Shown: positions 23,330 to 36,016 of the stretch, in pieces
Layout of the letters: each line of letters starts with the position of its first letter
Numbering within the stretch: position 1 is the first letter of the stretch
Assembly: GCF_016808095.1 (NCBI RefSeq)
Contig: NC_068976.1
Location: 32,544,371-32,608,370 of the forward strand
Source: Vigna angularis
Taxonomy: Eukaryota > Streptophyta > Magnoliopsida > Fabales > Fabaceae
DNA length: 64,000 nt
Reading direction: 5' to 3'
The notes under the pieces: generated by a model
The model's input: the letters and a program-made list of their open reading frames with translations, nothing else
Databases searched by the model: none
Told to the model about the DNA's origin: nothing
Made by a program: the position numbers and the translations under genes

Positions 23330-26076
23330 TGTAAGAACTGAGAAAATTAAAAAAATTGGAGAAGATAATTGTATACACAAGATAGGACCGAGTGGTTTTA
23401 AGGGTGATATATAAACGAAAATTTTAAAGTTTCGTTCTATTTTCTGAATACACCATCTTTCTTCAAAACTTTGATCTCCTCTTTTCTCCTCATTCTCTCT
23501 AAATTTTCTCACCAGTGGTTCATCTGATTGGCGATCAGAAACTCCCAAGGCGATCCTGAGATCTAGAGCTTCCTATTCCACTGATCAATTTCGGGTTTTA
23601 AGTGGGTAAGTTTCGTTTCTTAGATTCTGATGATTTTCTGGAATTTCTGGCATATGCGAGAAAGCCTTGTTTTTTGCATGTGTTCATCAGTCTTCTCTTT
23701 TCCTTTCTAACTTCATTCTCGGTCTTTTGGTTGGTCGTTTCTCACCAATCGGCGAGTTATATATGTTCTTAGGATTTTCTGGTGTTGTGAGCAAATGTCT
23801 GGAAAGAAAGAAGTTGTGCGGTCCAGTTAAGAGGTAATGGAAGCTAGCTAATTTAATTATGATTTACTATGTATGAAAATACTGTTTGATGTTTCTGCAT
23901 GTTTGTTAAATTGAATGATTGTATGTTCGGCATGGTTGGTGTGTGTTGTGTTCATGTTGAATGCCTTTCTGCATAATTTTGGTTCATTGGTCGAGTGAAT
24001 TGTGAGAAAGTGTGGTAGTGAAAATGGGGAAATTGTGTCTGTTGTGAGTTTGGTTTGTATGGAAAATCTGGATAAGTTATTTAAGACTTGTTAGAACCTT
24101 TAAGTCACTCAAATTGTACCAAAAAATAGGAAATCTGATTCTCGGTCATTGAGTTTGTGATTCTGTAGAATGGATTGTCAAATCTGTGATGAAACTCTCT
24201 TAATGATGTTAGAAAGACTTAGATATTCTTAATTAACGTGTAGGGATGTATATGATATAAGTTTGGAGGATTAGAAGTTGGGTGAATGTAGTGAAATTGG
24301 TAAGAATTGGTGTTAATCATAATTTTGCATTCATTCTGCAAAATTATGCAGTTCGCTGAGGTTCTTTCATTGACCGTTCGACTTTTCTTTGGTGCTCGGT
24401 CTTAACTAAGTTCTGTTATTGTGGATTCTCAGTTAATGACCGATCGGTCTGGTGTTAATATTCAATTGAATATAGCACTCAGTCTAGTAATAGCTGTTGA
24501 TTTTAAAATGTGTTCGGTCTCTTTAGTCTTCTTGTTCATGACCTTTCAATCTTAGGTGGTAGTGCTAAGTTTTGTACTAGCATTCGTTCTTGGTAGTGCT
24601 AAGTTTTATACTAGCGCTCGTTCTTGGTAGTGCTAAGTTTTGTACTAGCGCTCGTTCGAGATAATGCTCGGTTTTGTACTAGCACTTGTTCTTATTAGCG
24701 CTCGGTCTTATACTAGCAGTATGCTAGTATTAGCGCTCGGTTTAATACTAGCATTTATGTTAGTGTTAGCGATCGGTCTTATTAGGTGGTGTGATTTCTT
24801 ATTAGTTCTTGTTCTTATACTAGTGCTCGACCTCGTACTTGTATTAGGCTTAAATGTATTTTGTTATGATTGGATAGTAGTTTCTATACATAGTTCGGTC
24901 ATATTGTTGTAACGCTCGATCTCTTAATAGTGTTAGGTTCTATGAATAATATTCAGAGTCAATCATAAGTGTTCGGACTAAACTATAAGTGTTCGTCTTA
25001 GATTATAACGCTTGGTCTCGTATTAGTATTTTGTTTAGTATTAGCGTTCGGTCATGTACTGGTACACAATTTTGTAATGGTGTTCGGTTTTGTCATAGAT
25101 AGTGAGTTTATGTTCGGTCATACACAAAGTTATGTTGTTGTCGTTCGGTTTTTTTCTATGAATGAATATTTGGTCTTTAAATGCTATTTTCACTGTTTGA
25201 CTCTGATGGCTTGAGATACTTGTATTGATCTACTGTGTATGGGAAATTTTATTGATATTCCAATAAGGCATATAATTCAAGTAAGGTGGAAGAGAATTCC
25301 AAGGAGGAATGTCTTAGTGAAATGTGTATTGAAGTGGTAAAGTATGAATATGGAAAGTGAAATCCACAGAGTTCATCCTGATATTATGATGATTACCAAT
25401 TCTCAAGTAGAGATGGGTAATGCATTATGTGAGAATGACAGGAGGTCCTAGCCCATAGGTTCTTGGGTGAGTTATAACGGACTAACCTCGGGTAGCAGCT
25501 GATGGTTTTCCAGTTACTACACCACCCGAGTGCATGAATGGCCTCAAGCTACATATTCATACAATCCGGATGGTCGAGTCAGGAGTTTGGTCTATACATG
25601 AATTTTGTGATTGGTCTTAACTATTTGAATGTTCAATTTGTATATGTTTGCTTGTATTCGATTTTAGTGTGTCATAGCATTCAGTTTTGCATTGTTTGAA
25701 CTTGTGTAAACTGTATGTATGTATATGCAATTAAATTACATTAGCTTACCCTTATTTCTTGTCTTTTCATGTTGTCCGTTCAGTCGTCTATGTCCTTGCA
25801 ATGATCACCTTATGGGTGTGAGCAGAGTGTGAAGAGGCTTTCTCTGGAGCAGGTGCTGAGCGAGGAGTCTTCAACCTCTTAGGTTAGGACCGTTCGGTTG
25901 ATACATCTCTTGTTTGCTCTTATGGTTTGTATTCAGTATAGGATTTTAGTAAGTTTTAAATTTATGGTTATTTTAGGATAACTGTAAGTTAATTTTATTT
26001 CCGGTAACCGTTCTATTTTATTGTAAATGTAAGTACTCTTAAATATAGTTTACAGCTATATTTTTGGGATGTTACA
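23330..26076 (+). mobile_element. gypsy solo LTR, 2.75 kb
   Basis: It begins TGTAAGAACTG and ends TTTTTGGGATGTTACA. Both ends match the gypsy LTRs at 35063-46221 and 53680-56474 in form (TGTAAG...GGGATGTYACA), and its length is close to theirs. Flanks AATAC and ACTAC agree at 4 of 5 positions, consistent with an aged TSD. Inside are a leader-like segment with TCTCTAAATTTTCTCACC near 23495, an imperfect 34-bp tandem repeat, and the shared block GAGAATGACAGGAGGTCCTA through TCCGGATGGTCGAGTC near 25430-25580. That block also occurs at 45600-45790. No internal gypsy domain flanks it, so it is a solo LTR. Confidence 0.75.
24557..24790. repeat. imperfect 34-bp tandem repeat inside LTR
   Basis: The unit is TGGTAGTGCTAAGTTTTGTA plus CTAGCRYTCGTTCT. 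Three clear copies start at 24557, 24591 and 24625, and more diverged copies continue to about 24790. It lies within the solo LTR at 23330-26076. Confidence 0.85.
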
Positions 26077-26154
26077 ACTACAGTTGAATATTTTGCATAG
26101 GTTAATCTTAAAAAAACCATAATTAGCAAAGTCTCCACACAAAAAATGTATCAA

Positions 26155-27494
26155 CACTAGTACAAAAAGAGGATTTAAACTCACACAATAGGCTTCGGTT
26201 TAGGAGCAATCGAAGCCTATTAGAACGCCGTTGCATTTTCGTAGTTTAATCGAACTTTTTTGCCTCGGTTCAAGGGGAACCGAGGCATATACACCATATG
26301 ACCTCGGTTAGAATTCCAACCGGTGCATAACACCCTTAAAAATTCCTACATATTTGACTTTTGGTCTGACAACTTTTTGAACCATGATCTACTGTCTCGG
26401 TTCAGTGGAGACCCGAGGGATACACACAATATGACCTCGGTTAAGTGGGGACCCAAGGCATACACCCTGAAATAGCGAATACTTTTCTCTCTTTATCTCT
26501 CATCCCGCACAAGTTTCTGTCATTTCTCTTCACCGCAAAGGAGAGGTTCCCTTTCTCTTTTCCTTTGCTGCTTCGTCGCACAGTGAGAGAAGGCGACATG
26601 CGGCATTCGTGGTGGCTCATAGCAGCGCTGGTGGTTGCTCGTGGAGGAGCGACGATCACGGAGCGATGGAGCGGCGAGGTCGCGATGACTATGCGAGGAC
26701 ATTGGTGGTCCTGATTCGTGGCGCAAAGGGGAGGCTCCCTTTCTCTTTTCCTTTGCTGCTTCTCTACACAATGATTTTGCGATTTTGGTGGTGTTGATTC
26801 TGCGATTTAGGATTTAGGTTGTTCTTAAATTTTGGGGGTTTCTGTTCTGATGATCTGATTTCTTTTGTGATTTGAGATGTAGGGTTTTTGTGATTTCTTC
26901 TGTGATTTTGATGCCTGGGATGGGTTTTGGCTCTTAAATTGGGGTTTCCCGTTTGTTATCTGATTTTGGGTTGTTCTCAGGTTGCGTGGAGAGTGGTGGC
27001 GAGGGAGGCGCTGATGGTGGTTGCCATGGGTGTCAAGGTCGCCGGCGTTGGCAGCTCCGTTTTGGCAGACTTAGAGTGTTGAAGATTGGTGGACACCTTG
27101 TTATCAAGCTTCTCACAACCGATCGATGGACGTAGAAAAAACAACATAGACGGTGGACGCATAAACCGATCGGTGGACGCATAAAAAACAACATAGACGG
27201 TGGACGCAAAAACCGATCGGTCTCGCAAGAGGTAGAAAAGTTGGCGAAACCAAGCGTAAAAAAAATAAAATGAAAAAACTCTACTGCCTCGGTTTAGGTC
27301 CCAACCGAGGCAGTAGAGTCCCAGATACTGTCCCGATTCATAAGGAACCGAGGCGAAAACCTACCCCTTTTTGCCTCGGTTATGAACTGAGACAAAAATC
27401 CTACCATTTTTACCTCGCTTGTATATGCCTCGATTCAGGAACCAATGTCTATGAGCGAAAATAACCGCTGTCGTTTCTCTTGACTGCACTGGTG
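26155..27494. mobile_element. non-autonomous CACTA transposon, 1.34 kb
   Basis: The left end is CACTAGTACAAAAAGAGG. The right end, read inverted, is CACCAGTGCAGTCAAGAG. The 3-bp TSD CAA is exact (26152-26154 and 27495-27497). Subterminal regions carry many copies of CCTCGGTT and its complement AACCGAGG in both orientations at both ends (about 26190-26460 and 27285-27435), the usual transposase-binding repeats of CACTA elements. The GC-richer middle (26500-27250) includes a 5'-leader-like block present twice (GGTTCCCTTTCTCTTTTCC at 26545 and its near copy at 26736). No transposase is encoded. Confidence 0.85.
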
Positions 27495-27497
27495 CAA

Positions 27498-28690
27498 TTT
27501 TTCTAACAAAAAAATTAACATAAATTAAAACGATTTTAAAAAAGAAAAATATGAATATCTCTTTGAGAAGGATAAGTTAATCTAAAGAGAAACTCTAAAA
27601 CACATCAGATTTCAGTTTTTCTTAATTTAATGACAAAACATATGTGAATTATTAAACTGTGATATTAAAAGAAAAATAAATAACAAATATAAGAAGTAAT
27701 TCTAGAGAGTAACTTGACTTTAAGATTATTATAGTGTAATAATTGTAAATAAAACAGATTAAGTTTAATGATAATAAGACACGTGTGTGTGTGGTGTTGA
27801 TGGCTTTAAGCAAGAGCATGTGATTAAGAAAATCTAAAACGCAAAGGAGAAACCACCACCCATTAAAGAAAGGATAGAGTAATAAGAAGCAAAGACACGT
27901 AATTAATTAGCATTAATTAATAATAATTAGTTTGAAATGGAAGCTAATGAAATCTAATTCAGCATTCCGCTTGGATGATCTGATTTAATGCCGTCCTATG
28001 CCGTTCAGTATAAATTAATTATTGAAAATAAAGTACATTATTATTTAAATCACTGTTTTCTTTCCATGCCATTCCAAAGTGGTTAGTTACTTAATTAGAA
28101 CATGAAATTATTTTCCACCATGAGCAACTTTATTCTAATAAACAGGTGGAATGCACTTAATTTAAAAACATAAATTATGATATGATGGTTTTAATTTACG
28201 TGTGATTACCAATATCGGTTTACGTAAGAGGTATGTATTTGTATTTTTTAATCAAGTGGTTATTTGATGAAGTTTGCAACAAGGTTGCTCAATATCCAAG
28301 CAAGTAAAACTATTGCTTTAGGTCTTTAAGGAAAATGGGTTTCACAAAAAAAAAAATATTGTACTAATTAATTGTTTTAGGTCTTCAAGAAAAAGGTTTA
28401 AAAATAACTTTTTTCAATAATAATTGCTTTAGATCTAACAGAAAAAAACTTCAATAAAAGTTGAAAATAAATTAAATAAAATTATGATAAAAATATCCCC
28501 ATCTTAAGTTTATTTTAAACCTTCCAAACCCTTAAAGTCACTCATGTAACATGAACATTAAGTTTCATCTTCATTTTAACATTATAAGATTTAATATTGA
28601 TTCTTTCTGTATTAATAACATCTCCTTTAAGCATTAGGTTTTTTTTTTATTTAAGTAGTATAATATGTTGTTCAAGTATCTAAGTGATTT
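27498..28690. other. AT-rich intergenic DNA
   Basis: No gene or clear element was seen. A near-repeat of TAGGTCTTTAAGGAAAA-type sequence occurs at 28320 and 28379. Confidence 0.5.
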
Positions 28691-29515
28691 TACCTTACAA
28701 GTACATTATACGAATTTTTGTATTTGCTAACAAATTTTAAAATTTAAATTATGATGAGTATTTTTTGTTAATAATGAATTTGTTGGTAAATACATCGATA
28801 AATTATAATTTATATTATTAAAAGATATTTTTGTCGGTAATATATTTGACGATCAATTCTATTGATAATTTGTAATTCTATTTTCAACGGGTATTTTTGT
28901 CGATAAAATAAGCAATATATTTTTTGCAAAGTTTGATAAAAAAAATTGTATATTAAGAGAATATAAGTGAGAAGATAAAGAGAAGAAGAAGGAGAGAAAA
29001 AGAAGAAAAGAAGAAAAAAGAAAAAGAGAAGAAGTAAGAGATATGGCATGACGATGCATGCAGTGGTGGCCAAAGTTAGAGGAGGAACAGGGAAAGGAAG
29101 ACTAAAAGAAGAAGAAAAAGAAGATGAGGACGAGGACAAGCTGAAAGCAATGATGAACAAAACAACAACGAAAATAATGGAGGATAAGCATGAAGAGATG
29201 AGATGAAGAAGAAGAAAAAGGAGAAGAAGAAAAAGAAAAAAAAAGAAAAAGAAAACAAAAATGAGGAGAAAGAAGACTTAATCGGATGAATTTTAGCAAC
29301 GGTCGAAATTCATTGATAAATATTGACGAATATTTATCAAAAAATTTGGAGTCGTTATTAATTATCGATGAATTTCACTATCTATAGGTAAAATTTATCG
29401 ATGTCTACTTTATTGACAAATTTTTAGATATTAGTAATCCATCGGTAAACTCGAATTACTAACAAATTTATGTAACTAACATATTGTATTTATTAATAAT
29501 GCACGATTTTTTTAC
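28690..29515. mobile_element. possible decayed CACTA-like element
   Basis: Many short inverted and direct copies of ATCGATAAATT / TCGGTAA-type sequence occur at both ends (28730-28900 and 29300-29470), in the style of CACTA subterminal repeats. The right edge TTTTTTTACTAGTA resembles an inverted CACTA terminus with a changed last base. No left terminus or TSD could be fixed, so boundaries are approximate. Confidence 0.35.
28962..29276. repeat. polypurine (GAA-rich) tract
   Basis: About 310 bp are almost entirely purine on the plus strand, dominated by GAA, AAG and GAGA. This creates spurious Ser/Phe-rich frames on the minus strand. Confidence 0.9.
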
Positions 29516-30289
29516 TAGTAATGTTTATATTTATTTTTAAATTAAAAATTTATTTGATTAAGCTTGTAATACAAACATTAAGTTTCATTAATCAAGAATT
29601 AATTTTAGCAACTAAAGGAGAGAGAGATAAGGTTGAGTCTCTCCATTAATAATATTTTTTTAAGCACCAGTATTGTTACTTAAGTAACATAGGTTATTAC
29701 TCAAGCATTTAACTCTAAGATTGAACAAAGGAAAGGTTAAACCATATATCTTCTATATAGAAGTATCATTCAAGCATTAAAATAATGTTCAAGCGCGATG
29801 TATATATATAATTTTATGTTATTCAATCAATATACCATATTACTCTAGCAACAACTTTGTCATTCCAGTGAATTGTCACTTAAACACGTTCCAAATTCAA
29901 ACATCATTCCATATTTCTATTATAAAAATCATTATTTGAGATTAATTTATTAATGATTGATTTATTAAAGTAGATATTTATTTACTCTATTATTTATAAT
30001 TGATATTAATTGATTAGAGAATGTCAAAGTCAATGACGAATCTAAAAAAATTGAGGTGTCAAAATAAATGCTCACATTTTAGAAATATCAAATATATAAA
30101 ATATAATAAAATTAAAATTGCTTTTATTTATGTTCATTTATTTATATAGAAAATTATATTTTACAAGTGACAATAGTTTAAAAATAGTGAGATTTGATTA
30201 TTTTAATATTAAATGAATTTAATATAAATAGTTTCGATATAAACGAGTTTCAATATTTTAAAACACACAATTTCTCTAGAAACCACTTT
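29516..30289. other. AT-rich intergenic DNA
   Basis: No gene or repeat boundary was recognised. It grades into the degraded LTR that follows. Confidence 0.5.
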
Positions 30290-32164
30290 TTTAGAGTTCT
30301 CTGACTTCTCTCTAAGAGTTTTTTTCTTGCGCTCTATTTGAAGATCAGAACTGCTTGAGTGATCATAGTGACGAGATCTTTCAAGTCTACCCGGTCAGCT
30401 TCTCCAAAAGACTAAGTTAATTTCTGTATCGTATGAAATATGGATCGAGCGGTTATTGAATAAGGCCGATTGGTCTATCCGTCATTGGTCAACCTGGTCA
30501 AATGGTTTAGGCCGTAATTGGACCTACAACGCTAATAAGCTACTTCAAATGGTAATTGGGCTAACACTTAAGTTGTTACTGGGCCAATAGTCCAGTGGAT
30601 GATAAAATAATTAAAGATATCTAGTTAAAGATATTTGATAAACATAATCCAAAATATTTAGTTGAAGATATTGATAAGGCCGTTTATGGGTAACTAACCG
30701 GATCTCCAGGTAAGGTTGTTTTTATTTAATCTATGAAACACTTATAAATACATTGACAAGGCCAAAAGCCAGGTACGTTCCACTTACGCATTATTCACTC
30801 TCCACTACTCTCAAATACTCAAACGGTGCTAACCATTCACTGAGTATTTAATTAAGAGCTAAAGCTCTTCAACAACACGCCTAACTTGAGCGTTGGAGTG
30901 CCTTTTGCAGGTACATCCCCCCTCGTATTGAAGGTGATTGAACGGTCCACACAGAAGACCGAGCGGTCCAGGTAGAAGGAAGGCAGGCGATCCAGGCATT
31001 CGGACACAAGAAAGACGAACGTGTGATCTATATTGCAGGAGAGCGAGCGTTCGATCTACATTGCAGAAAAGCGAGGGTTTGGAGAGCGAGCGACAAAGTT
31101 ATCCAGGAGCGGTAAAGTCACATGTCTCGGTCCCACAAAATATCTACCGAAACAATTTCTATTATTTTTCTTTGGTCTATCTCGTTTCCTTTGCTTGTGA
31201 GTCTTAGTGTTTTTGCATGTGAAGTTTGAGTCTTTTATTAGAGTTTTTGCTCATTAGTGGTTCTAATAACATACCCTGATTATGTTTCTGTTGTTCGTAA
31301 GTGCATATGATGTCGTTTGATATATGGAAGCATTTTGGGGTTCTATAAAGTCGTGTAGTCATTTAACAGGTGTGGGAAGCTCACTGAATGATATAAATGT
31401 GTTTGAGTATGTTGTGGTTAATGGAAGATATGTGATGTGAGAAGAACCTTAAGGAGAGGTTCTGTGTTTGAGTAGGATGTGGTGAATGCTTGACATTGAG
31501 ATTTCTTAAAGGAGGTATTATGATATTTTACCAACCATTCAACTCATGTAAAGATGAATGGGTGACAGAGAGAATGACATGAGGTTTTTACTCTAGACTT
31601 TTGAGTCTTAGGAGTGGAAGATTAATCTCATGTGTAGTAAGCCGAGTTACCCTAATTTATAAATCTGCAAAGTATAAATACTACCATGAGTGCACACCTT
31701 CATTAACGTCTATGTCAGAGCATCGTATCCGGATAATCGAGTCTAGAGTCAAATGATAATATGTTTATATAAGTTATATAATGTTTCATTGTTGAACTAA
31801 TATGTGATGTATTAAATTATTTATGAAGTTTTTTTTAACACTAGTTCACCCTATTGTTTCTTTTGTTGTTATTTATGTGTTGTTTGTTTCTTCTATGATG
31901 ATCACCTTATTAGTGGGAGTAGGTGAGAGATAGGTGTTGAAGTATTTCTAGTGGAGGGCGGTGATGGAGAATGTCTTCTTAATCGTCTAGTGATTAACTT
32001 TAGTTTTTATAATATAAAATTATTACTATGATTATTTTATTTTAGATAACTATATTAGCACTGACAAATCTATTTTGTTTTATTAATTTTATAATAACTT
32101 TTTTTATTAATTTTATAATATTTTATTTTATTAGTGATAAGCTGCTAATATTGAGACGTTAGAG
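30290..32164 (+). mobile_element. degraded gypsy LTR remnant carrying a nested solo LTR
   Basis: Segments in the order seen in the other gypsy LTRs are present: a TTCTCTGACTTCTCTCTAAGAG leader (30298-30320), a GAGAGAATGACATGAGG / TCCGGATAATCGAGTC block (31565-31745), GATGATCACCTTATTAGTGGGAG (31897-31920), AGATAACT near 32045 and a terminus like ATTGAGACGTTAGA near 32151-32164. The left end and TSD are not visible. It is older and more diverged than the LTRs at 23330 and 35063. Confidence 0.55.
30425..31154 (+). mobile_element. 730-bp solo LTR nested in the older LTR
   Basis: It starts TGTATCGTATG and ends CTACCGAAACA, with exact 5-bp TSD ATTTC on both sides (30420-30424 and 31155-31159). The interior CTTGAGCGTTGGAGTGCC / TTTTGCAGGTACATCCCCC (30889-30919) is the familiar 3' part of plant gypsy LTRs. 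A TATAAATA box lies at 30744-30751. Removing it restores the surrounding LTR sequence. Confidence 0.85.
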
Positions 32165-32288
32165 AAAACAACTAAAAGGGTCAAAAGTCTCTTCAAAGCT
32201 AAAGAAGTTTCGTCACTCTTTAGAGGAATATCACAAAGTGTGTTTGAGGAATAATATAAAGAAAAATTGATTCAATATGACTATTAAA

Positions 32289-33758
32289 TGTTTAATGTCT
32301 CTTTAGGTCCCTATTTTTGTCCAGAATTTCAAATAGGTCCCTTTCTTTTTCGGCATCTCAATTGGGTCTTTATTTTTGTAAAATTGAATCAATTAAAGGT
32401 TTTCCGTCAAATTGATCAAACGCCGTTAAGGAGGGAGTGACGTGACATGCTGACAGTGTAATTTTTTATTATGTGGCACTAAAAACGTGACTGAATTGTA
32501 TTTTTTTAATTTTTGAATTAAAAAATGAAGTGTACAGAGTGGAAATATAATTTAAGTAAGGGCAAATTTGGAAAATAAAATTAAATTAATTTGACGGCTA
32601 TCACCTGTGCTGCCCCTTCCCCACCCAAAATTAGGGTTTCAGATTGAAGGGAAGGGGGAAAGCTTCATGCGCTGCGAGAGAACATAGGGGCGCTAACTAA
32701 GAATGTCTCGTGGCAACTCTTGGAGGCGTGATTAAAAGAAGATAAAGCAAGGTTGCTTCACGGTTTTGTGTAGAAGACGCGATTAGGTAGTGCTACTTGA
32801 ATCTCACAGGGGAGATCGATGGTGGAAGCGCGAATCGCGGTGGAGCAGGTTCTTGCGTTGACTGGCTGTCTCTCGTAGAAGAAATTTCGAGTTCGATTCG
32901 CGAGGTTTTGTCACGGCGGCTTGGGTTTCTCTGCGTTTTCTAGCTTGGATTTGATGCAGGTTTCTGATGCGATGATGGAGGAGATGATGTCGCTAACTGG
33001 TGGTTGCAGCGAAGCTCGCAAGGAAGAAGCAAGGGATCTGCGATTTAGGATTACATGGCAATATGGATTTTCTGATTTCTGGGTTTGCAGGTGATGAAGA
33101 TGATTTCTGGGTTTGCAGATGAGGTGATGAAGATGAATGTGCGGCGACCATGGAGGTTGGTGACAACGGCTTGTGGTCCGACGAGGATGATGGTGGCGGC
33201 ACAACGTGGCTGACGGCGGCATTGGCTAGGTTAGGGAATTAAGGTTTGGCGGCAGCCTGTTATAGGATATTATTAGTAGTCAACCGAACGGCGAAATGTA
33301 GGAAGACGCCGAGCAGTGAGGGAGAAGAAGGGAACCGAACGACTAAAGGCGGTGAGGCTACCGAGCGAGGCCGAGCAGTGAAGAACAAGGAGGACACCGA
33401 ACGGCTGAAGCACGGGAGCCGATCGGTTGAAGATTTTCCAATTTAATTTGATTTTCCAATTCAACACTTAATTTAATTTGATTTTCCAATTTTGCCCTTA
33501 CTTAAATTATATTTCGACTATGTACACTTTATTTTTTAATTCAAAAATTAAAAAAAATACAATTCAGTCACGTTTTTAATGTCACGTAATAAAAAATTAC
33601 ACGGTTAACATGTCACGTCACACCCTCCTTAACAGCGTTTGATCAATTTGACAGAAAGCCTTTATTTGATTCAGTTTTAAAAAAATAAAGACCCAATATA
33701 GACTTCGAAAAAGAAAGAAACCTATTTGAGATTCTAAACGATAAAGAGACATTAAACC
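32289..33758. mobile_element. Pack-MULE-like element with 300-bp terminal inverted repeats
   Basis: The ends GTTTAATGTCTCTTTA and its inverse TAAAGAGACATTAAAC continue as imperfect inverted repeats of about 300 bp (32289-32595 and about 33450-33758). The 9-bp TSD is ACTATTAAA at 32280-32288 and 33759-33767. Long TIRs plus a 9-bp TSD mark a Mutator-like element. The interior (about 32600-33250) is much GC-richer than the flanks and looks genic. It includes a frame ending in WSDEDDGGG-type sequence near 33170-33210 and an AATTAGGGTTTC leader near 32630. No transposase is recognised, so it is non-autonomous and may carry captured host sequence. Confidence 0.8.
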
Positions 33759-33767
33759 ACTATTAAA

Positions 33768-35057
33768 TAAATAATGATGTCTTGTAGGAGAGGTAGTATC
33801 ATATGAATGTATAACGTAAGTATGAAATTTGTGGATTTATGTAGATTCTAAGTTTTATCAGTCATATACAGAAAAACATGAAATGGTAAAAATTGATAAA
33901 AAAATTTAATATGAAAATATCAAATTGAGATTTACGAAAATCTCTCGTCTCAATTAAATGTGTGAAAAGTTATTTTATTATAATATTAAATAGGTCTAAT
34001 AATAATAAAAATTATAACAAGTATAAACATTTGAAACTAAATTTATATCAATATTTCATGTATAGTCACAAAAGAAAAAAAAGGAATATATATATATATA
34101 TATATAAATTTTGATTTAATCATAAATAACTAAATAAATATTATTATTTTTAAGGTTAAATATATTTTTCGTTATTTATTATTATAAAAAAATGTGTTTT
34201 ATCATTAAATTAAATTTGTGTTTATTTCTAACAGTGGATTTGATGTGATAAAGGAGGTGAAAGTTAACTTGTTTGAATTAAAGAAAAGACAGTGAAATTT
34301 GAAGAGAAATAAGAGAAGAATTTATGAGATTAATAAGTAATGTGATGGATGTGATAAATTAAATTATTTTATAAATTAAAAATGATTTAATTAATAAAAA
34401 TATAAGATTATTATTTTAGCTTTTTATATAAAAATAATTTAAATTAAATTTTAAATAGTGTAAATCATATTATAACGGAATGTGAGTGGTTTTTTAAACT
34501 GAATAAAATTAATATTGAGAAAAATATATTAAATTAAGATGAAATAAAATTTTAGGGATTAGTCTAAATAACATTAAGCAATATTTTGACTTTATGAAAT
34601 TATTTTAAATTGAAATGTAGTAAAGGAAAAAGGAATATAAATGTGAAAAAGCATTAAAGATAACATGGTAGTTGTGTTGAAGGGAGCTGACTTTCCACTC
34701 AAATCTTCTTATTCCAGTAAAATTACTTTCTTTCCTGCTCTTCTAAATTTATTATTGTATACCCTCTCAAATCAACAAATACAAATACAATATTTATTTG
34801 CATTTCCATACTCTATTGGAATAAATAGGTAGAAATAAACATAGGTAAATTATAAAATATTTTGTCTATGTATTTTACGAAAGTCCTATAAAATATTATT
34901 TTCTACACACAACATGTAGAGTTTAGATCACAGTCAATTCTAAATTTTCTTTGTCACATGTGAACCAATTCACATGTCATTTATTAAAGAAGATATTTTA
35001 CATGACTCACAAAAAAAATGTAGAAACAAAATACTTTTATAATTTAATTTATAGACA
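33768..35057. other. AT-rich intergenic DNA
   Basis: No gene was recognised. A short TA run lies at about 34087-34106. AAGGTTAAATATATTTTTCG at 34152 resembles one end of a legume MULE, but no partner end was found. Confidence 0.5.
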
Positions 35058-35638
35058 AAACATGTAAGGGCCTGTAAATGAATAAGAGGTCATTGGGCCT
35101 TATGTGGGGCAATCAAGTCCATCAGCCTAAGGCCAGCTTAACCTTAGGAAGGGCTTTTCAGAGTTCTTTTTCACTTTCATGAGCTTTTTCCCTTTCTCTC
35201 TCTAAAACCCTTGCCCTAAAGGTTTTCTCTGACTTCTCTCTAGATTCCCAGCTCCTTGAACCATAGGAATTCGATTTTGGTGCTACCCAAGTGTCCGCGG
35301 AGTAGAGGGCTTCATTTCTACCGAACGTCCTCTTCATTCCGATCGGTAAGTCATTTATTCCCTTCTCCTTCACTGTCCTTGAACCTAGGGCATGCAACAT
35401 TACTGTTTGCATGTTACTAGTGGATTTCGTTTTCGTACGTTCCGCCTAATCAAACTATAAAAGTTGCTGCGGTCACCACTTTGGTGGTTTGTAGGGGCAG
35501 GTTGAGTTCTTGTGTTGTCAAGGGTACTGCTAGGGCAGTTTCAGTAGTTGTGCTTAGAGAAACCCAGGTAAGGGGAGCTAGTCATATATTGTTTGGACTG
35601 TATTATGTGTGTGTTTGAATAAATTGTGATTTATTTTA

Positions 35639-36016
35639 GGTTTAATAGGTTCGGAGGTCCTTAAATTTGTGGGTTTGTTTCAATTGGGTCCTCCAATTTT
35701 GAAAGTGATCAATTTGGTCCCTAATTTAACAAAATTGAGTCAATAATACCCTTTCCGTTAAATATAATGGACGACGTTAACTTTTTAAACATGTGGCATG
35801 TTGAGGCATCCTTTTATTTGCAGGTGGCACAGTTTTATTTGAAGGATGCTTCAACATACCACATGTTTAAAAAGTTAATGACATCCATTGCATTTAACGG
35901 AAAGGGTATTATTGACTCAATTTTGTTAAATTAGGGACCAAATTGATCACTTTCAAAATTGGAGGACCCAATTGAAACAAACCCACAAATATAGGGACCT
36001 CCGAACCTATTAAACC
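35639..36016. mobile_element. palindromic MULE MITE, 378 bp
   Basis: Nearly the whole element is one inverted repeat starting GGTTTAATAGGTTCGGAGG and ending with its complement. The exact 9-bp TSD TTTATTTTA is at 35630-35638 and 36017-36025. The homologous LTR at 53680-56474 lacks it, and the unfilled site is visible near 55913-55922. Confidence 0.93.

Noticed and set aside
26441..27135. Cluster of overlapping frames on both strands
   Set aside because: They lie within the non-autonomous CACTA element at 26155-27494 in its GC-rich leader-like middle. No frame is favoured and none matches a family.
28810..29299. Several Ser/Phe-rich minus frames
   Set aside because: They translate the polypurine GAA tract at 28962-29276.
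34152..34560. Possible MULE starting AAGGTTAAATATATTTTTCG
   Set aside because: No inverted partner end and no 9-bp duplication could be found.
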